Shown here one piece after another: positions 55,331 through 63,176 of a stretch of 64,000 nucleotides of DNA; position 1 is the stretch's first letter, and each line of letters starts with the position of its first letter. The notes beneath the pieces are model-generated. The model made no database searches and was not told the origin of the DNA. It saw only the letters and a program-made list of their open reading frames with translations. Location: the NCBI RefSeq assembly GCF_900184225.1, contig NZ_FXWZ01000003.1, positions 496,001 through 560,000 of the forward strand, written 5' to 3'. The translations under genes were made by a program, and so were the position numbers. The stretch is from Brevibacterium ihuae (GTDB lineage: Bacteria > Actinomycetota > Actinomycetes > Actinomycetales > Brevibacteriaceae).

Positions 55331-56569
55331 TCACCCGAGCCGGTAGTTCACCCGGTGGGCGGCTGCCGCGCCCGATTCGAGCGCCCCGTTGAGCGAGCTC
55401 GTCCGGAACCGGTCCCCGGCGACCGCGATCGGTCCGTCGAGCGCGGGCTCCCGGCGATCGAGGACCCCGACGCCGGACAGCGGCAGGGCATGCGGGATCC
55501 GGTCGACGGCGACGACCTGCCAGTCGCGCACGGAGCTTCCGCAGAGGTCGGCAGCGGCTTCCCGCACCTCGGACTCGCCGAGCTCCGCCGATTCCGATTC
55601 GCCTCCCGGGCCCGTCTCCCCGAGAGCGGTGTTCACCGCGATGAGGTGCCCGCCGGCGAGCGCATAGCGCGGCGCCGGTGCGGTGACCTCGGCGATCGTG
55701 GTCACCGGGCCGCGCGGGCTCCGTCCGTCGATGCTCAGCAGCCGCTGACGCTGCGGCGGCTCCGAAGCGGAGAACCACCACGTCGTCATCCCGCGGGTCC
55801 GCACCGGCGGCACCTCCGGCAGGAGCGGCTGCGCCAGACCTGTCGCGACGACGACCGCTGCCGCGCTGCGGACTCCCCCGTCGCAGTCGACGCGCACTCC
55901 CGACCCGGCCCGATGGACGGCACGGACACGGACCCCGGTCTCGATGCGGGCTCCCGCGGTGCGCGCGGAGGCGGCGAGCGCCTCGGCGAGCACCTGCATC
56001 CCGCCGGCGGGCAGTGACGGGGTGTGCGAAGCGAGGAGCCGGAGCTGCCAGAGCAGGTACTGAGCGCTCGCGGTCGATGCGTCCTGCGCGACGAGGCCCG
56101 AGGTGAAGGGCTCGATGACGGAGTGCCGGAGCGGTCCGGTGATGCGGTGGTCGTCGAGCCAGTCGGCGAAGGGCACATCGATCGCTGGGGCACGGCCGAG
56201 CAGGGCGGTGAGGCGCGGGATCTCGCGCGGGGAGAGGAGCCCGGAGCGGAGAGTGCGGAAGGCGAGCTGCGGTTCCCGGGACGGGTCGGCGATCACGGGC
56301 CTGCCGCGCGCGGTCCGCACGGACACTCCCGCAGGGAAGGGCTCGAGGTCGAGGGACCCGAGGTCGAGCGCCTCCTGCAGGGCCGGATAGCCGGGATTGA
56401 CGAGCTGGAAGCCGCGATCGGGACGGTAGGCGCCGACGACCCGGCCGCCGACGCGCCCGCCCACGTGGTCCGCGGCCTCGAGCACGGTGACCGTGTGGCC
56501 GGCCTCGGCGACGAGCGTCGCGGCCCGCAGTCCGGCCGGCCCCGCGCCGACGACGATGACCTCGCTCAT
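55331..56569 (-). CDS. FAD-dependent NAD(P)-binding oxidoreductase (amine-oxidase/phytoene-desaturase type)
   Basis: A 412-residue flavoprotein. The N-terminal dinucleotide fold is VIVVGAGPAGLRAATLVAEAG followed by VLEAADHVGGRVGGR. The C-terminal FAD-contacting region is PIAVAGDRFRTSSLNGALESG. The middle covers the substrate domain with PSLPAGGMQVLAEAL. The substrate cannot be deduced. ATG 56569 follows GAGGAGGG. Confidence 0.85.
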   Translation of the reverse strand: MSEVIVVGAGPAGLRAATLVAEAGHTVTVLEAADHVGGRVGGRVVGAYRPDRGFQLVNPGYPALQEALDLGSLDLEPFPAGVSVRTARGRPVIADPSREPQLAFRTLRSGLLSPREIPRLTALLGRAPAIDVPFADWLDDHRITGPLRHSVIEPFTSGLVAQDASTASAQYLLWQLRLLASHTPSLPAGGMQVLAEALAASARTAGARIETGVRVRAVHRAGSGVRVDCDGGVRSAAAVVVATGLAQPLLPEVPPVRTRGMTTWWFSASEPPQRQRLLSIDGRSPRGPVTTIAEVTAPAPRYALAGGHLIAVNTALGETGPGGESESAELGESEVREAAADLCGSSVRDWQVVAVDRIPHALPLSGVGVLDRREPALDGPIAVAGDRFRTSSLNGALESGAAAAHRVNYRLG

Positions 56570-56757
56570 GACGGCCCTCCTCCGTGCGTCGGCGCGCCCC
56601 GTGCGGCACGCGCCTCGGTGATCCAGCGTAGTCCGTTCGCCGGGCTGCGGCCGGGATCGCGCGGGACGCCGGTTTCCGAGCCGTCTTCCGGCGAGCCGTG
56701 GACTCCCACGTCCCTGCGGGCAGGGAGCTCCGCTCACCCCGCTCCTGGCGATGAATG

Positions 56758-56801
56758 CGCTGCGGGCCGGAGGAACCCGGAGGTTCCTCCGGCCCGCAGC
56801 G
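56758..56801 (-). terminator. 20-bp perfect hairpin terminator after the DUF4190 gene
   Basis: Arms 56758-56777 and 56782-56801 are fully complementary with a 4-base loop (CGGA). It lies 34 bases past the DUF4190 stop and upstream of the FAD oxidoreductase gene. Confidence 0.88.
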
Positions 56802-56834
56802 GAGGGGGATGGCGGCGGCGCCGCGATCCCGGTA

Positions 56835-57215
56835 TCAGTAGGAGGAGTACGAGGCCGAACCGGCGGCGATGACCCCGAGGATGATGGCGAGGATGATGCC
56901 GAGGAGACCGAGGATGAGGAAGATGATGCCGAGGATGAAGCCCCACTTGCCGAGCGTGTTGTCAGGGAGGCCGGCCTCACGCGACTTCGTGCGCGCCATC
57001 TTGCCGAGGATGATGCCGACGATCGGACCGATCACGGCGAAGCCGATGAAGGTCGACAGCGAGGCGATGAGGGAGATGATGCCCAGGGTCTGGCCCGGAT
57101 CCTGCTGACCCGCGCCCGGCGCTCCGGCCGGCTGCGAGTACTGATCGGAGTACGACGCGTTCTGGTTGGAGTAGGACGAGTTGCCGGCCTGCTGGGGGTT
57201 GTACTGATCGCTCAC
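56835..57215 (-). CDS. DUF4190-like two-helix membrane protein
   Basis: A 126-residue protein. The N-terminus is Gln/Asn/Ser/Tyr-rich (YNPQQAGNSSYSNQNASYSD). It is followed by two hydrophobic segments joined by a basic loop (LGIISLIASLSTFIGFAVIG, then MARTKSREAG, then WGFILGIIFLILGLLGIILA), as in DUF4190. Its function is unknown. The Tyr-rich low-complexity start echoes the larger YG-rich protein at 24.5 kb. Confidence 0.78.
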   Translation of the reverse strand: MSDQYNPQQAGNSSYSNQNASYSDQYSQPAGAPGAGQQDPGQTLGIISLIASLSTFIGFAVIGPIVGIILGKMARTKSREAGLPDNTLGKWGFILGIIFLILGLLGIILAIILGVIAAGSASYSSY

Positions 57216-57441
57216 GAACGACCTCCTGGTGTGCTGGGGTCCGACCGGGGCCGGAGTGGGTACAGGGAAATGCCAGGTTCATAGTTCAGCGGGTCCGCCG
57301 CAGGGATGAATCGCGACACTGTTCCAATTCCGCCACAACGCTGGGAGAAGCAGTGCTTTCGGTGCCCGGACCGGGTCGGATCCGACCCGGTCCGGGCGGA
57401 CTGACCGCAGCAGCCCGACCCGATTCCCGGCGCTGAATGCG

Positions 57442-57471
57442 GGAAGCCCCCGGGTGGTCCCGGGGGCTTCC
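57442..57471 (-). terminator. 13-bp hairpin terminator after tRNA-Ser
   Basis: GGAAGCCCCCGGG (57442-57454) pairs perfectly with 57459-57471 around a 4-base loop, 5 bases past the tRNA 3' end. Confidence 0.85.
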
Positions 57472-57476
57472 GACTG

Positions 57477-57561
57477 CGGAGGATAGGGGATTTGAACCCC
57501 TGAGGGCGTTAACCCAACACGCGTTCCAGGCGTGCGCCATAGGCCGCTAGGCGAATCCTCC
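57477..57561 (-). tRNA. tRNA-Ser(GGA)
   Basis: An 85-base class II tRNA on the minus strand. The acceptor is GGAGGAT/ATCCTCC with discriminator G. The anticodon stem CACGC/GCGTG closes CTGGAAC, giving anticodon GGA (decodes UCC/UCU). A long variable arm TGGGTTAACGCCCTCA and the T arm GGGTTCAAATCCC are present. CCA is not encoded. Confidence 0.95.
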
Positions 57562-57701
57562 GCAGAGAACGTTACCCGAACGGCGAGTGAATGCGCCAAT
57601 CCCTCCGCGCCCCGACCGGCACGGCCGTGGGCAGCGGAATACACCTCCCCCCTCGCTCCGTTCCCTCCGAGTACACGTCTTCCGAACGAAGGAGCAGCAC
57701 C

Positions 57702-58235
57702 ATGGCACTGTCCGACAAGAAGGTCGCATTCCTGCTCACCCGCGGCGTCGAGCAGATCGAGCTCACCGACCCGCGCTCCGCCCTCGACGAGGCCGGAGCC
57801 ACCACCGTGATCGTCTCCCCGTCCGAGGGCACCCTGCAGGCGATGGAGGGCGACTGGGATCACGCTGACACCTTCGACATCGACGTCCCGGTGAGCGAGG
57901 CCTCGGCGGACGACTACGACATGCTCGTCCTCCCAGGAGGCACGCTCAACGCGGATGCACTGCGGACCGACGCCGACGCGGTCGCCCTCGTCAAGGCGTT
58001 CTTCGCGGCGGACAAGCCGGTGGCGGCGATCTGCCATGCCCCGTGGATCCTCGCAGAGGCCGACGTCGCCCGCGGCAGGAAGCTCACCTCGTACACCTCC
58101 ACCCGTACCGACCTCGTCAACGCCGGCGCCGAATGGGAGGACTCCGAGGTGGTCGTCGACGGCAACCTCATCACCTCGCGCAATCCGGGCGACCTCGAGG
58201 CGTTCAACCGCGCCATCGCTGACGCCCTGAGCTGA
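57702..58235 (+). CDS. DJ-1/PfpI family protein (type 1 glutamine amidotransferase-like)
   Basis: A 177-residue protein with VAFLLTRGVEQIELTDPR and the nucleophile elbow AAICHAPWIL carrying the conserved cysteine. YDMLVLPGG and LITSRNPGDLEAFNRAI follow. Relatives act as proteases, chaperones or deglycases, so the function is unsettled. GAAGGAG precedes ATG 57702. Confidence 0.87.
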   Translation: MALSDKKVAFLLTRGVEQIELTDPRSALDEAGATTVIVSPSEGTLQAMEGDWDHADTFDIDVPVSEASADDYDMLVLPGGTLNADALRTDADAVALVKAFFAADKPVAAICHAPWILAEADVARGRKLTSYTSTRTDLVNAGAEWEDSEVVVDGNLITSRNPGDLEAFNRAIADALS

Positions 58236-58287
58236 GTCCGAGCGGCCGCTCGCACCGCTCTGCGGCGGGAACGGCGCCGACGCCGCA

Positions 58288-58327
58288 TGCAGACCCCGGG
58301 AGATTTCATCGTCTCCCGGGGTCTGCA
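58288..58327. terminator. 16-bp perfect hairpin terminator after the DJ-1/PfpI gene
   Basis: Arms 58288-58303 and 58312-58327 pair fully around TTTCATCG. It insulates the DJ-1 gene from the SRP RNA promoter that starts directly after it. Confidence 0.85.
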
Positions 58328-58328
58328 C

Positions 58329-58334
58329 TACACT
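58329..58334 (+). promoter_or_regulatory. -10 box of the SRP RNA gene
   Basis: TACACT, 6-7 bases before the likely start of the SRP RNA. Confidence 0.5.
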
Positions 58335-58336
58335 GG

Positions 58337-58433
58337 GATGCGGCTCTCCGTGTGGCGTCATCCTGCGAATCCCCCAGGACCGAAAGGTAGCAAGGGTAAG
58401 AAGGCTCTGGCGGGTGCACGGGGAGTCCTTGAC
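58337..58433 (+). ncRNA. ffs: Small signal recognition particle RNA (4.5S type)
   Basis: It has the conserved apical-loop block CCCCCAGGACCGAAAGGTAG followed by CAAGGGTAAG. The outer stem is formed by GGCTCTCCGTG and CACGGGGAGTCC. This is the short bacterial SRP RNA, about 97 bases long. The ends are approximate within about five bases. Confidence 0.93.
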
Positions 58434-58501
58434 ATTCAGCCTCCGACCCGCCCGCCCGGCACCGGTCACCCCTGACCGTTTCAATAGACCCGAACGTACG
58501 C

Positions 58502-58507
58502 TAGGGT
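58502..58507 (+). promoter_or_regulatory. -10 box of a leaderless promoter for the MFS gene
   Basis: TAGGGT, then 7 bases, then ATG 58515; no ribosome site. Confidence 0.55.
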
Positions 58508-58514
58508 TCAGTTC

Positions 58515-59930
58515 ATGGAAGCATCGTCGCTTTCACCCCGGGTCTGGCCGCTGTATCTCGCGACGTTCCTATCGACGTACGTGTTCGCCGTCGCGAACAT
58601 CTCCGTACCCGGGATGCAGGCCGCACTCGACCTCCCCGGATCACGGACGACCCTGGTCATCGGGGCCTATTCGGTGTCCTTCGCCGCCGGCCTCATCATC
58701 TGCGGACGCCTCGGGGACACCTTCGGGCGTCGGCGGCTGTTCCGCATCGGGATCGCGGCGATCTTCGTCTGCGCGATCCTCACCGCGCTCGCCCCCACCG
58801 TCGAGCTCCTCGTGCTCGGTCGCCTCCTCCAGGGGTGCGCGGCTGCCCTCACCACCCCGCAGATCCTCTCGACCATCCAGGCGACTCTCGAGGGGCGGGC
58901 GCGGTCGCGTGCGATCAGCGGCTACAGCATCTTCGCCGGGGTCGGCACCGTGGGCGGCAACATCTTCGGCGGGACGATCAACAGTCTGTTCCCCGAGGAG
59001 TACGGGTGGCGCGCGGCGTTCATGAGCATTGCCGTCATCGCGGCGATCGCCTGGGCCGGCACGGGATACCTGCGCGAATCCCGCTCCCCCGACCCCGAGG
59101 GCTTCGACTTCCCCGGCTCCGCCCTCGTCGCCTTCGCCCTCCTCTGCCTCATCACCGGTCTGACGAACGCCGCCGCTGTCGATCCGCTCGACCCCTTCTC
59201 CTCCCCGGGGATGATCGCGCTCACGGTGGGGCTCCTCATCGCCTCGGCGGTGGGGTTCCTCGTCCTCGGACGGCACCTCCAGAACCGCGAGCTGTCCCAG
59301 CGGCCCTCGGTGCTGCCGCTCCACGTCATCATCGAGCCCGGGGTCAAGATCGGGATGGTCCTCGCGGCCCTGTTCTTCCTCATGATGTCGTCGTTCATGT
59401 ACAACTTCGCGATCCTCACTCAGCAGGGCATGGGCTGGTCGCCCCTCCACTCCGGCCTCGCGCTCCTCATCCTCGCCGTCGCCTTCGTCGGATCGTCGAC
59501 CGTGGCGACCCGGCTGCTCGACTCCATCGGGCCGAAGATTCTCCTCATCGGCGCCGGGTTCCAGGCCCTCGGCCTCGGCCTGCTCGCAGTCGTCTCCTTC
59601 CTCGGCGCCGAGCCGTTCCTCCTCTGGCTGCAGCTCGTCGGCATCCTCATCGGCGGCGGACAGGGTCTGATGTTCGGCCCGCTCATCGCGGTCGTGATGA
59701 ACCACGTGCCCGACCGCGTCGCGGGCCTCACCGGCGGCCTCATCGCCACGGCCCAGCAGGCGGGCATGGGGATCGGCGTGGCCACGCTGTCGAGCCTGTT
59801 CACCGTGCTCCTCGCGGTGTTCCCCGCGCGCACCGCCTTCGGGTGGGTGCTCGTCGTGGCCGTAGCGCTCTCGCTGACGTTCGGGCTCATCGCGACCCGG
59901 CTGGTCCGACCCCGCCCGCAGGCGGGATGA
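58515..59930 (+). CDS. MFS drug-efflux type transporter (DHA2-like)
   Basis: A 471-residue protein with about 14 hydrophobic segments. Motif A is GRLGDTFGRRRLFRIG and motif C-like is GYSIFAGVGTVGGNIFGG. The start is ATLYLATFLSTYVFAVANISVPGMQ-like (residues ~12-35). This pattern fits DHA2-type proton-driven drug exporters; the substrate is unknown. ATG 58515 follows TAGGGT by 7 bases. The final codons and stop are duplicated in a perfect 24-bp-period repeat. Confidence 0.88.
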   Translation: MEASSLSPRVWPLYLATFLSTYVFAVANISVPGMQAALDLPGSRTTLVIGAYSVSFAAGLIICGRLGDTFGRRRLFRIGIAAIFVCAILTALAPTVELLVLGRLLQGCAAALTTPQILSTIQATLEGRARSRAISGYSIFAGVGTVGGNIFGGTINSLFPEEYGWRAAFMSIAVIAAIAWAGTGYLRESRSPDPEGFDFPGSALVAFALLCLITGLTNAAAVDPLDPFSSPGMIALTVGLLIASAVGFLVLGRHLQNRELSQRPSVLPLHVIIEPGVKIGMVLAALFFLMMSSFMYNFAILTQQGMGWSPLHSGLALLILAVAFVGSSTVATRLLDSIGPKILLIGAGFQALGLGLLAVVSFLGAEPFLLWLQLVGILIGGGQGLMFGPLIAVVMNHVPDRVAGLTGGLIATAQQAGMGIGVATLSSLFTVLLAVFPARTAFGWVLVVAVALSLTFGLIATRLVRPRPQAG

Positions 59931-59958
59931 GCGGGCCGCCCGCAGGCGGGATGAGCGG
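59912..59958 (+). repeat. Perfect 24-bp-period duplication of the MFS gene 3' end
   Basis: Twenty-three identical bases at 59912-59934 and 59936-59958 start CCGCCCGCAGGCGGGATGAG. Each copy contains the TGA and the mini-palindrome CCCGCAGGCGGG. Confidence 0.93.
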
Positions 59959-60183
59959 AGCCACGGAGCCGCTGTCACAATCGTGCAACATCCGTGTCAG
60001 ACGAACCTGCAGGTCAGCGGCGTATCCGAGGAAGCGCCCGGCCGCACCCGGTGATCATCGTCGGCAGATCGTGACAGTGCGCGCACTATCCTGAGAAGAC
60101 GTCATCGAGCGCCGTGCGATCCGCCGCCGCGTCCCGCCGCTCGACACCCGCTCCGCCCGCCTCGTTCCCAGGAGATCCCCGTC

Positions 60184-61551
60184 GTGGTCCGTCGTCCGCT
60201 CGCACCCCTGTGCGCCCTCACCGCCGTCCTCCTCCTCAGCTCCTGCGCCGCCGGCACCGACGGCGCCTCGGGTCCGAACACCCGGCCGGCCGCTCCCACG
60301 GAGTCGACCACGGCTGCGGCCGCCGCACCCGTGGTCGAGATCGTCGATCCCGCCGAGGTGCCCGCGGACGAGGACGGAACCGACACGGACGGGACGGACA
60401 CCGCCGCACCCACGGAGGCCGCGACCGGCACCTCGGGCCCGGACGCCTCGGGCCCGACCGCCTCGGATGCCCCGAGCACGTCACCCGACGCCGCCGACAT
60501 CGTTTTCGCCCCCGGCGACACCTTCGCCCTCACCGTGTCCGGCGGGACGTTCACCGAGGTCGAGCTCCTCGACGCCGACCATGACGCGGTCCCGGCCGAC
60601 ACCGGTTCCGTGAGCGAGGACGGCACGACCTGGCAGGCGCGCGCCGGGCTCGCCGGCGGCGCCTCCTACACCTGGAAGGCCACCACCACGGCTCCCGACG
60701 GCTCGGAGCACACAGCATCCGGCACCTTCGACACGAGTGCTCCCGCCGGCAGCCCGCAGCGGGCGCGCTCGGTCATCGCCGACGACGACACCGTGGGGGT
60801 CGGCGCACCGATCATCATCAACTTCGGCGGCACCGTCGACGAGGACTTCCGGGACGAGGTCGAGCAGCGGCTCAGCGTCGAGGTCGCCGACGAGGACGGC
60901 GCGCCGCGCGAGGTCGAGGGCGGCTGGGCCTGGCTGCCGAACATCGACGGCCATTCCCGCATTCACTACCGTCCGGCCGAGTTCTGGCCCGCGCACTCAT
61001 CCGTCGCCGTCGATCTCCCCCTCGAGGACGTGCCGTTCTCCGATTCGACACACGGCGGCAAGGACATGACCCTCGACTTCGAGATCGGCCGCGAGCAGAT
61101 CACCGTCGCCGACGCGGAGACCCACCGGATGACCGTCACCCGCGACGGCGAGGAGGTCATGGACTTCCCGGCATCGCTCGGCGCCCCGCGCTCGCCGTCG
61201 TACAACGGCATGCACATCGTCATGTCGAAGGCGGAGACCTACACGATGACCTCGGAGCAGTGGGGCTATGCCACGCCGGTGACGCACGCCGTGCGGATCC
61301 ACAACAACGGCGAGTTCATCCACGCGGCGCCCTGGTCCGCGGGGTCCCAGGGGTCGGCGAACGTGTCGCACGGCTGCATCAATCTCACCACCGAGCGCGC
61401 GAGCGAGTACTACGACTCGGCGATCTACGGCGATCCCGTCGAGATCACCGGGTCATCGGTCGATCTCACCGTCGATTCCGGCGAGGTCGCGGACTGGGTC
61501 TACTCGTGGGAGGAATGGCAGGAGCTCAGCGCGTTCGCGGACGCAGACTGA
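60184..61551 (+). CDS. L,D-transpeptidase lipoprotein
   Basis: A 455-residue exported enzyme that forms 3-3 peptidoglycan cross-links. The signal peptide ends in a lipobox (LLLSSC). A long Thr/Ala/Asp-rich linker (~25-105) is followed by two Ig-like domains (~110-290) and a YkuD domain with IHAAPWSAGSQGSANVSHGC, whose catalytic cysteine is near 398. The layout matches LdtMt2-type actinobacterial enzymes. Start is GTG 60184. TATCCT at 60087-60092 is a possible -10 box. Confidence 0.92.
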   Translation: MVRRPLAPLCALTAVLLLSSCAAGTDGASGPNTRPAAPTESTTAAAAAPVVEIVDPAEVPADEDGTDTDGTDTAAPTEAATGTSGPDASGPTASDAPSTSPDAADIVFAPGDTFALTVSGGTFTEVELLDADHDAVPADTGSVSEDGTTWQARAGLAGGASYTWKATTTAPDGSEHTASGTFDTSAPAGSPQRARSVIADDDTVGVGAPIIINFGGTVDEDFRDEVEQRLSVEVADEDGAPREVEGGWAWLPNIDGHSRIHYRPAEFWPAHSSVAVDLPLEDVPFSDSTHGGKDMTLDFEIGREQITVADAETHRMTVTRDGEEVMDFPASLGAPRSPSYNGMHIVMSKAETYTMTSEQWGYATPVTHAVRIHNNGEFIHAAPWSAGSQGSANVSHGCINLTTERASEYYDSAIYGDPVEITGSSVDLTVDSGEVADWVYSWEEWQELSAFADAD

Positions 61552-61569
61552 GTGCGTTCGCCGACTGAG
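61531..61569 (+). repeat. Imperfect duplication of the L,D-transpeptidase gene end
   Basis: GCGTTCGCGGACGCAGACTGAG ends the gene. It is followed at once by GCGTTCGCCGACTGAG, which repeats the codons and stop with a short deletion. Confidence 0.7.
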
Positions 61570-61632
61570 CACTGGCACCGGACCTCTCGGTCCATGGGCG
61601 CGGGCACCGGAAATCTCAGTCCACCGACCCGA

Positions 61633-62040
61633 TCACTCCATGAGCGCGGACCGGATGAGGAACCGCTTGCCGGTGGGCGACTCGACGCTGAAGCCGGCAC
61701 CGCGACCGGGGACGACGTCGATGGTGAGCTTCGTGTGCTTCCAGTACTCGAACTGCTCGGCGGACATCCAGAACTCGAGCGGGCTCGTCCGCCCGTCCTC
61801 GAGCGGCACCTCGAAGGTGCCGAGCAGGACGTCGGCGTCCGAGGTGAGGAACTCACCGGTGGGGAAGCACATCGGCGTCGAGCCGTCGCAGCAGCCGCCC
61901 GACTGATGGAACATCAGGTCCCCGTGCTGAGCGATGAGCTCCCGGAGCAAGTCGACCGCGGCCGGGGTGAGCGCCACGCGGGACGCGGTCTCCCCGGTGA
62001 TGGCGGGGGCGGATTCCAGGATCGCGGGGTCGGCACTCAT
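61633..62040 (-). CDS. DUF779 protein
   Basis: A 135-residue protein with a cysteine-rich motif SGGCCDGSTPMC around residue 50 and EFWMSAEQFEYWKHTKLTID, the DUF779 signature. Family members often sit beside acetaldehyde dehydrogenase genes; none is adjacent here. ATG 62040 follows GAGGAGAG. Confidence 0.85.
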   Translation of the reverse strand: MSADPAILESAPAITGETASRVALTPAAVDLLRELIAQHGDLMFHQSGGCCDGSTPMCFPTGEFLTSDADVLLGTFEVPLEDGRTSPLEFWMSAEQFEYWKHTKLTIDVVPGRGAGFSVESPTGKRFLIRSALME

Positions 62041-62498
62041 GGTGTCACTCTCCTCATCGAGACATGCGCGTGATGCGAGCGGCGCACCATCCAGCCTAGG
62101 ACGGACGAGCGCCGGGCTCAACGGTCCGGCGCCACCGGCTTCGCCGAGGTCGCGTCCCCCGAGGTCGCTCGCCCGGGTGCCGGCACCTCAGCTCCGAGCC
62201 TCGGCCACGCGGCCACCTCGACCGGTCGCTCGGGTGCCGCCTGGTCAGCTCCGGGGAGCGCCCCCGCAATCCCTGGACCCGTCTCCAGGTCGCGCCCGCG
62301 CGACCCAGGGACCGGTCGCCCAGGTGCCTCCTGGTCAGCTCCGAGCCCCGGCCTCGCGGCCCCCGTGACCGGGCGACCGGGTGCGGCCCGGTCATCTTCA
62401 GGGCGCGCCCGCACGGCCCTGGGCCCGTCGTCCGGGCGCCACCCGGTCAGTTCCGGGGCGCGGACGTGCGACCCCGCAGTCGTCCAAGTGGCGCCCGA
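62041..62498. other. Non-coding gap filled with degenerate repeats
   Basis: This 458-base stretch between the AhpD-like and DUF779 genes (both minus) has no credible gene. Most of it is the degenerate repeat described at 62188-62507. Confidence 0.6.
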
Positions 62499-62507
62499 TC
62501 AGCTCCG
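62188..62507 (-). repeat. Degenerate ~55-bp tandem repeat anchored at the AhpD-like stop codon
   Basis: On the plus strand TCAGCTCCGGGG, which contains the stop codon as TCA, is at 62499. Related copies start at 62447, 62392, 62335, 62245 and 62188. Spacings are 52, 55, 57, 90 and 57. The intervening sequence, including GACCGGTCGCYC, is also partly conserved. Confidence 0.7.
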
Positions 62508-63080
62508 GGGCACGCGGCCCAGGAGGTGGAACTCCGGGTTCGGGCGCATCCCGGCGACCGTCGCCATCCGGTTGGACAGACCGTAGAACCCGGTGATGGC
62601 CGTGATGTCCCAGATGTCCTCGTCGTCGAACCCCTGGGCGTGGAGCGCGGTGAAGTCGCTCTCGTCGATCTCGCCGGGGGTCCGGCACACCTTGAGCGCG
62701 AAGTCGATCATCACCCGCTGACGCTCCGGCAGGTTCGCCGAGCGCGGGTTCACCGCCACCGCGTCGGCGATGTACGGATCCTTCGCATAGATCCGCAGCA
62801 GCGCCCCGTGCGCGACGACGCAGTACAGGCAGTCGTTGGCCGCCGAGGTAGCGGTGACGATCATCTCCCGGTCCGCCTTCGTCAGCGAACCGGTGTCCTT
62901 GTCCATGAGGGCCGCGTGGTAGGCGAAGAACGCGCGGAACTCGGCGGGCCTCCGCGCGAGGGAGAGGAACACGTTCGGGATGAATCCGGCGCGCTCGGCC
63001 TGGGCCTCGATCATCTCGCGGATGTCGTCGGGCAGGTCGCGCAGCTCGACCGGCGGGTATCGGACGTCGTCGTCGCTCAT
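62499..63080 (-). CDS. AhpD-like / peroxidase-related carboxymuconolactone-decarboxylase-fold protein
   Basis: A 193-residue protein with the redox motif DCLYCVVAHG (cysteines near 83 and 86), which is the CxxC..H signature of AhpD-type alkylhydroperoxidases. PNVFLSLARRPAEFRAFFAY and the helical tail agree. It probably reduces peroxides using thiols. Its last codons recur in the degenerate repeats downstream. Confidence 0.86.
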   Translation of the reverse strand: MSDDDVRYPPVELRDLPDDIREMIEAQAERAGFIPNVFLSLARRPAEFRAFFAYHAALMDKDTGSLTKADREMIVTATSAANDCLYCVVAHGALLRIYAKDPYIADAVAVNPRSANLPERQRVMIDFALKVCRTPGEIDESDFTALHAQGFDDEDIWDITAITGFYGLSNRMATVAGMRPNPEFHLLGRVPRS

Positions 63081-63176
63081 GCACCCACTGTAGGTCCCGC
63101 CCCGACTGCGGTCCAGGGTCGTTCCGGGGCTCGGCAGCGGATGCCGGAGGCTCGGGTTCCGCCGCGCTCCCGGGTT

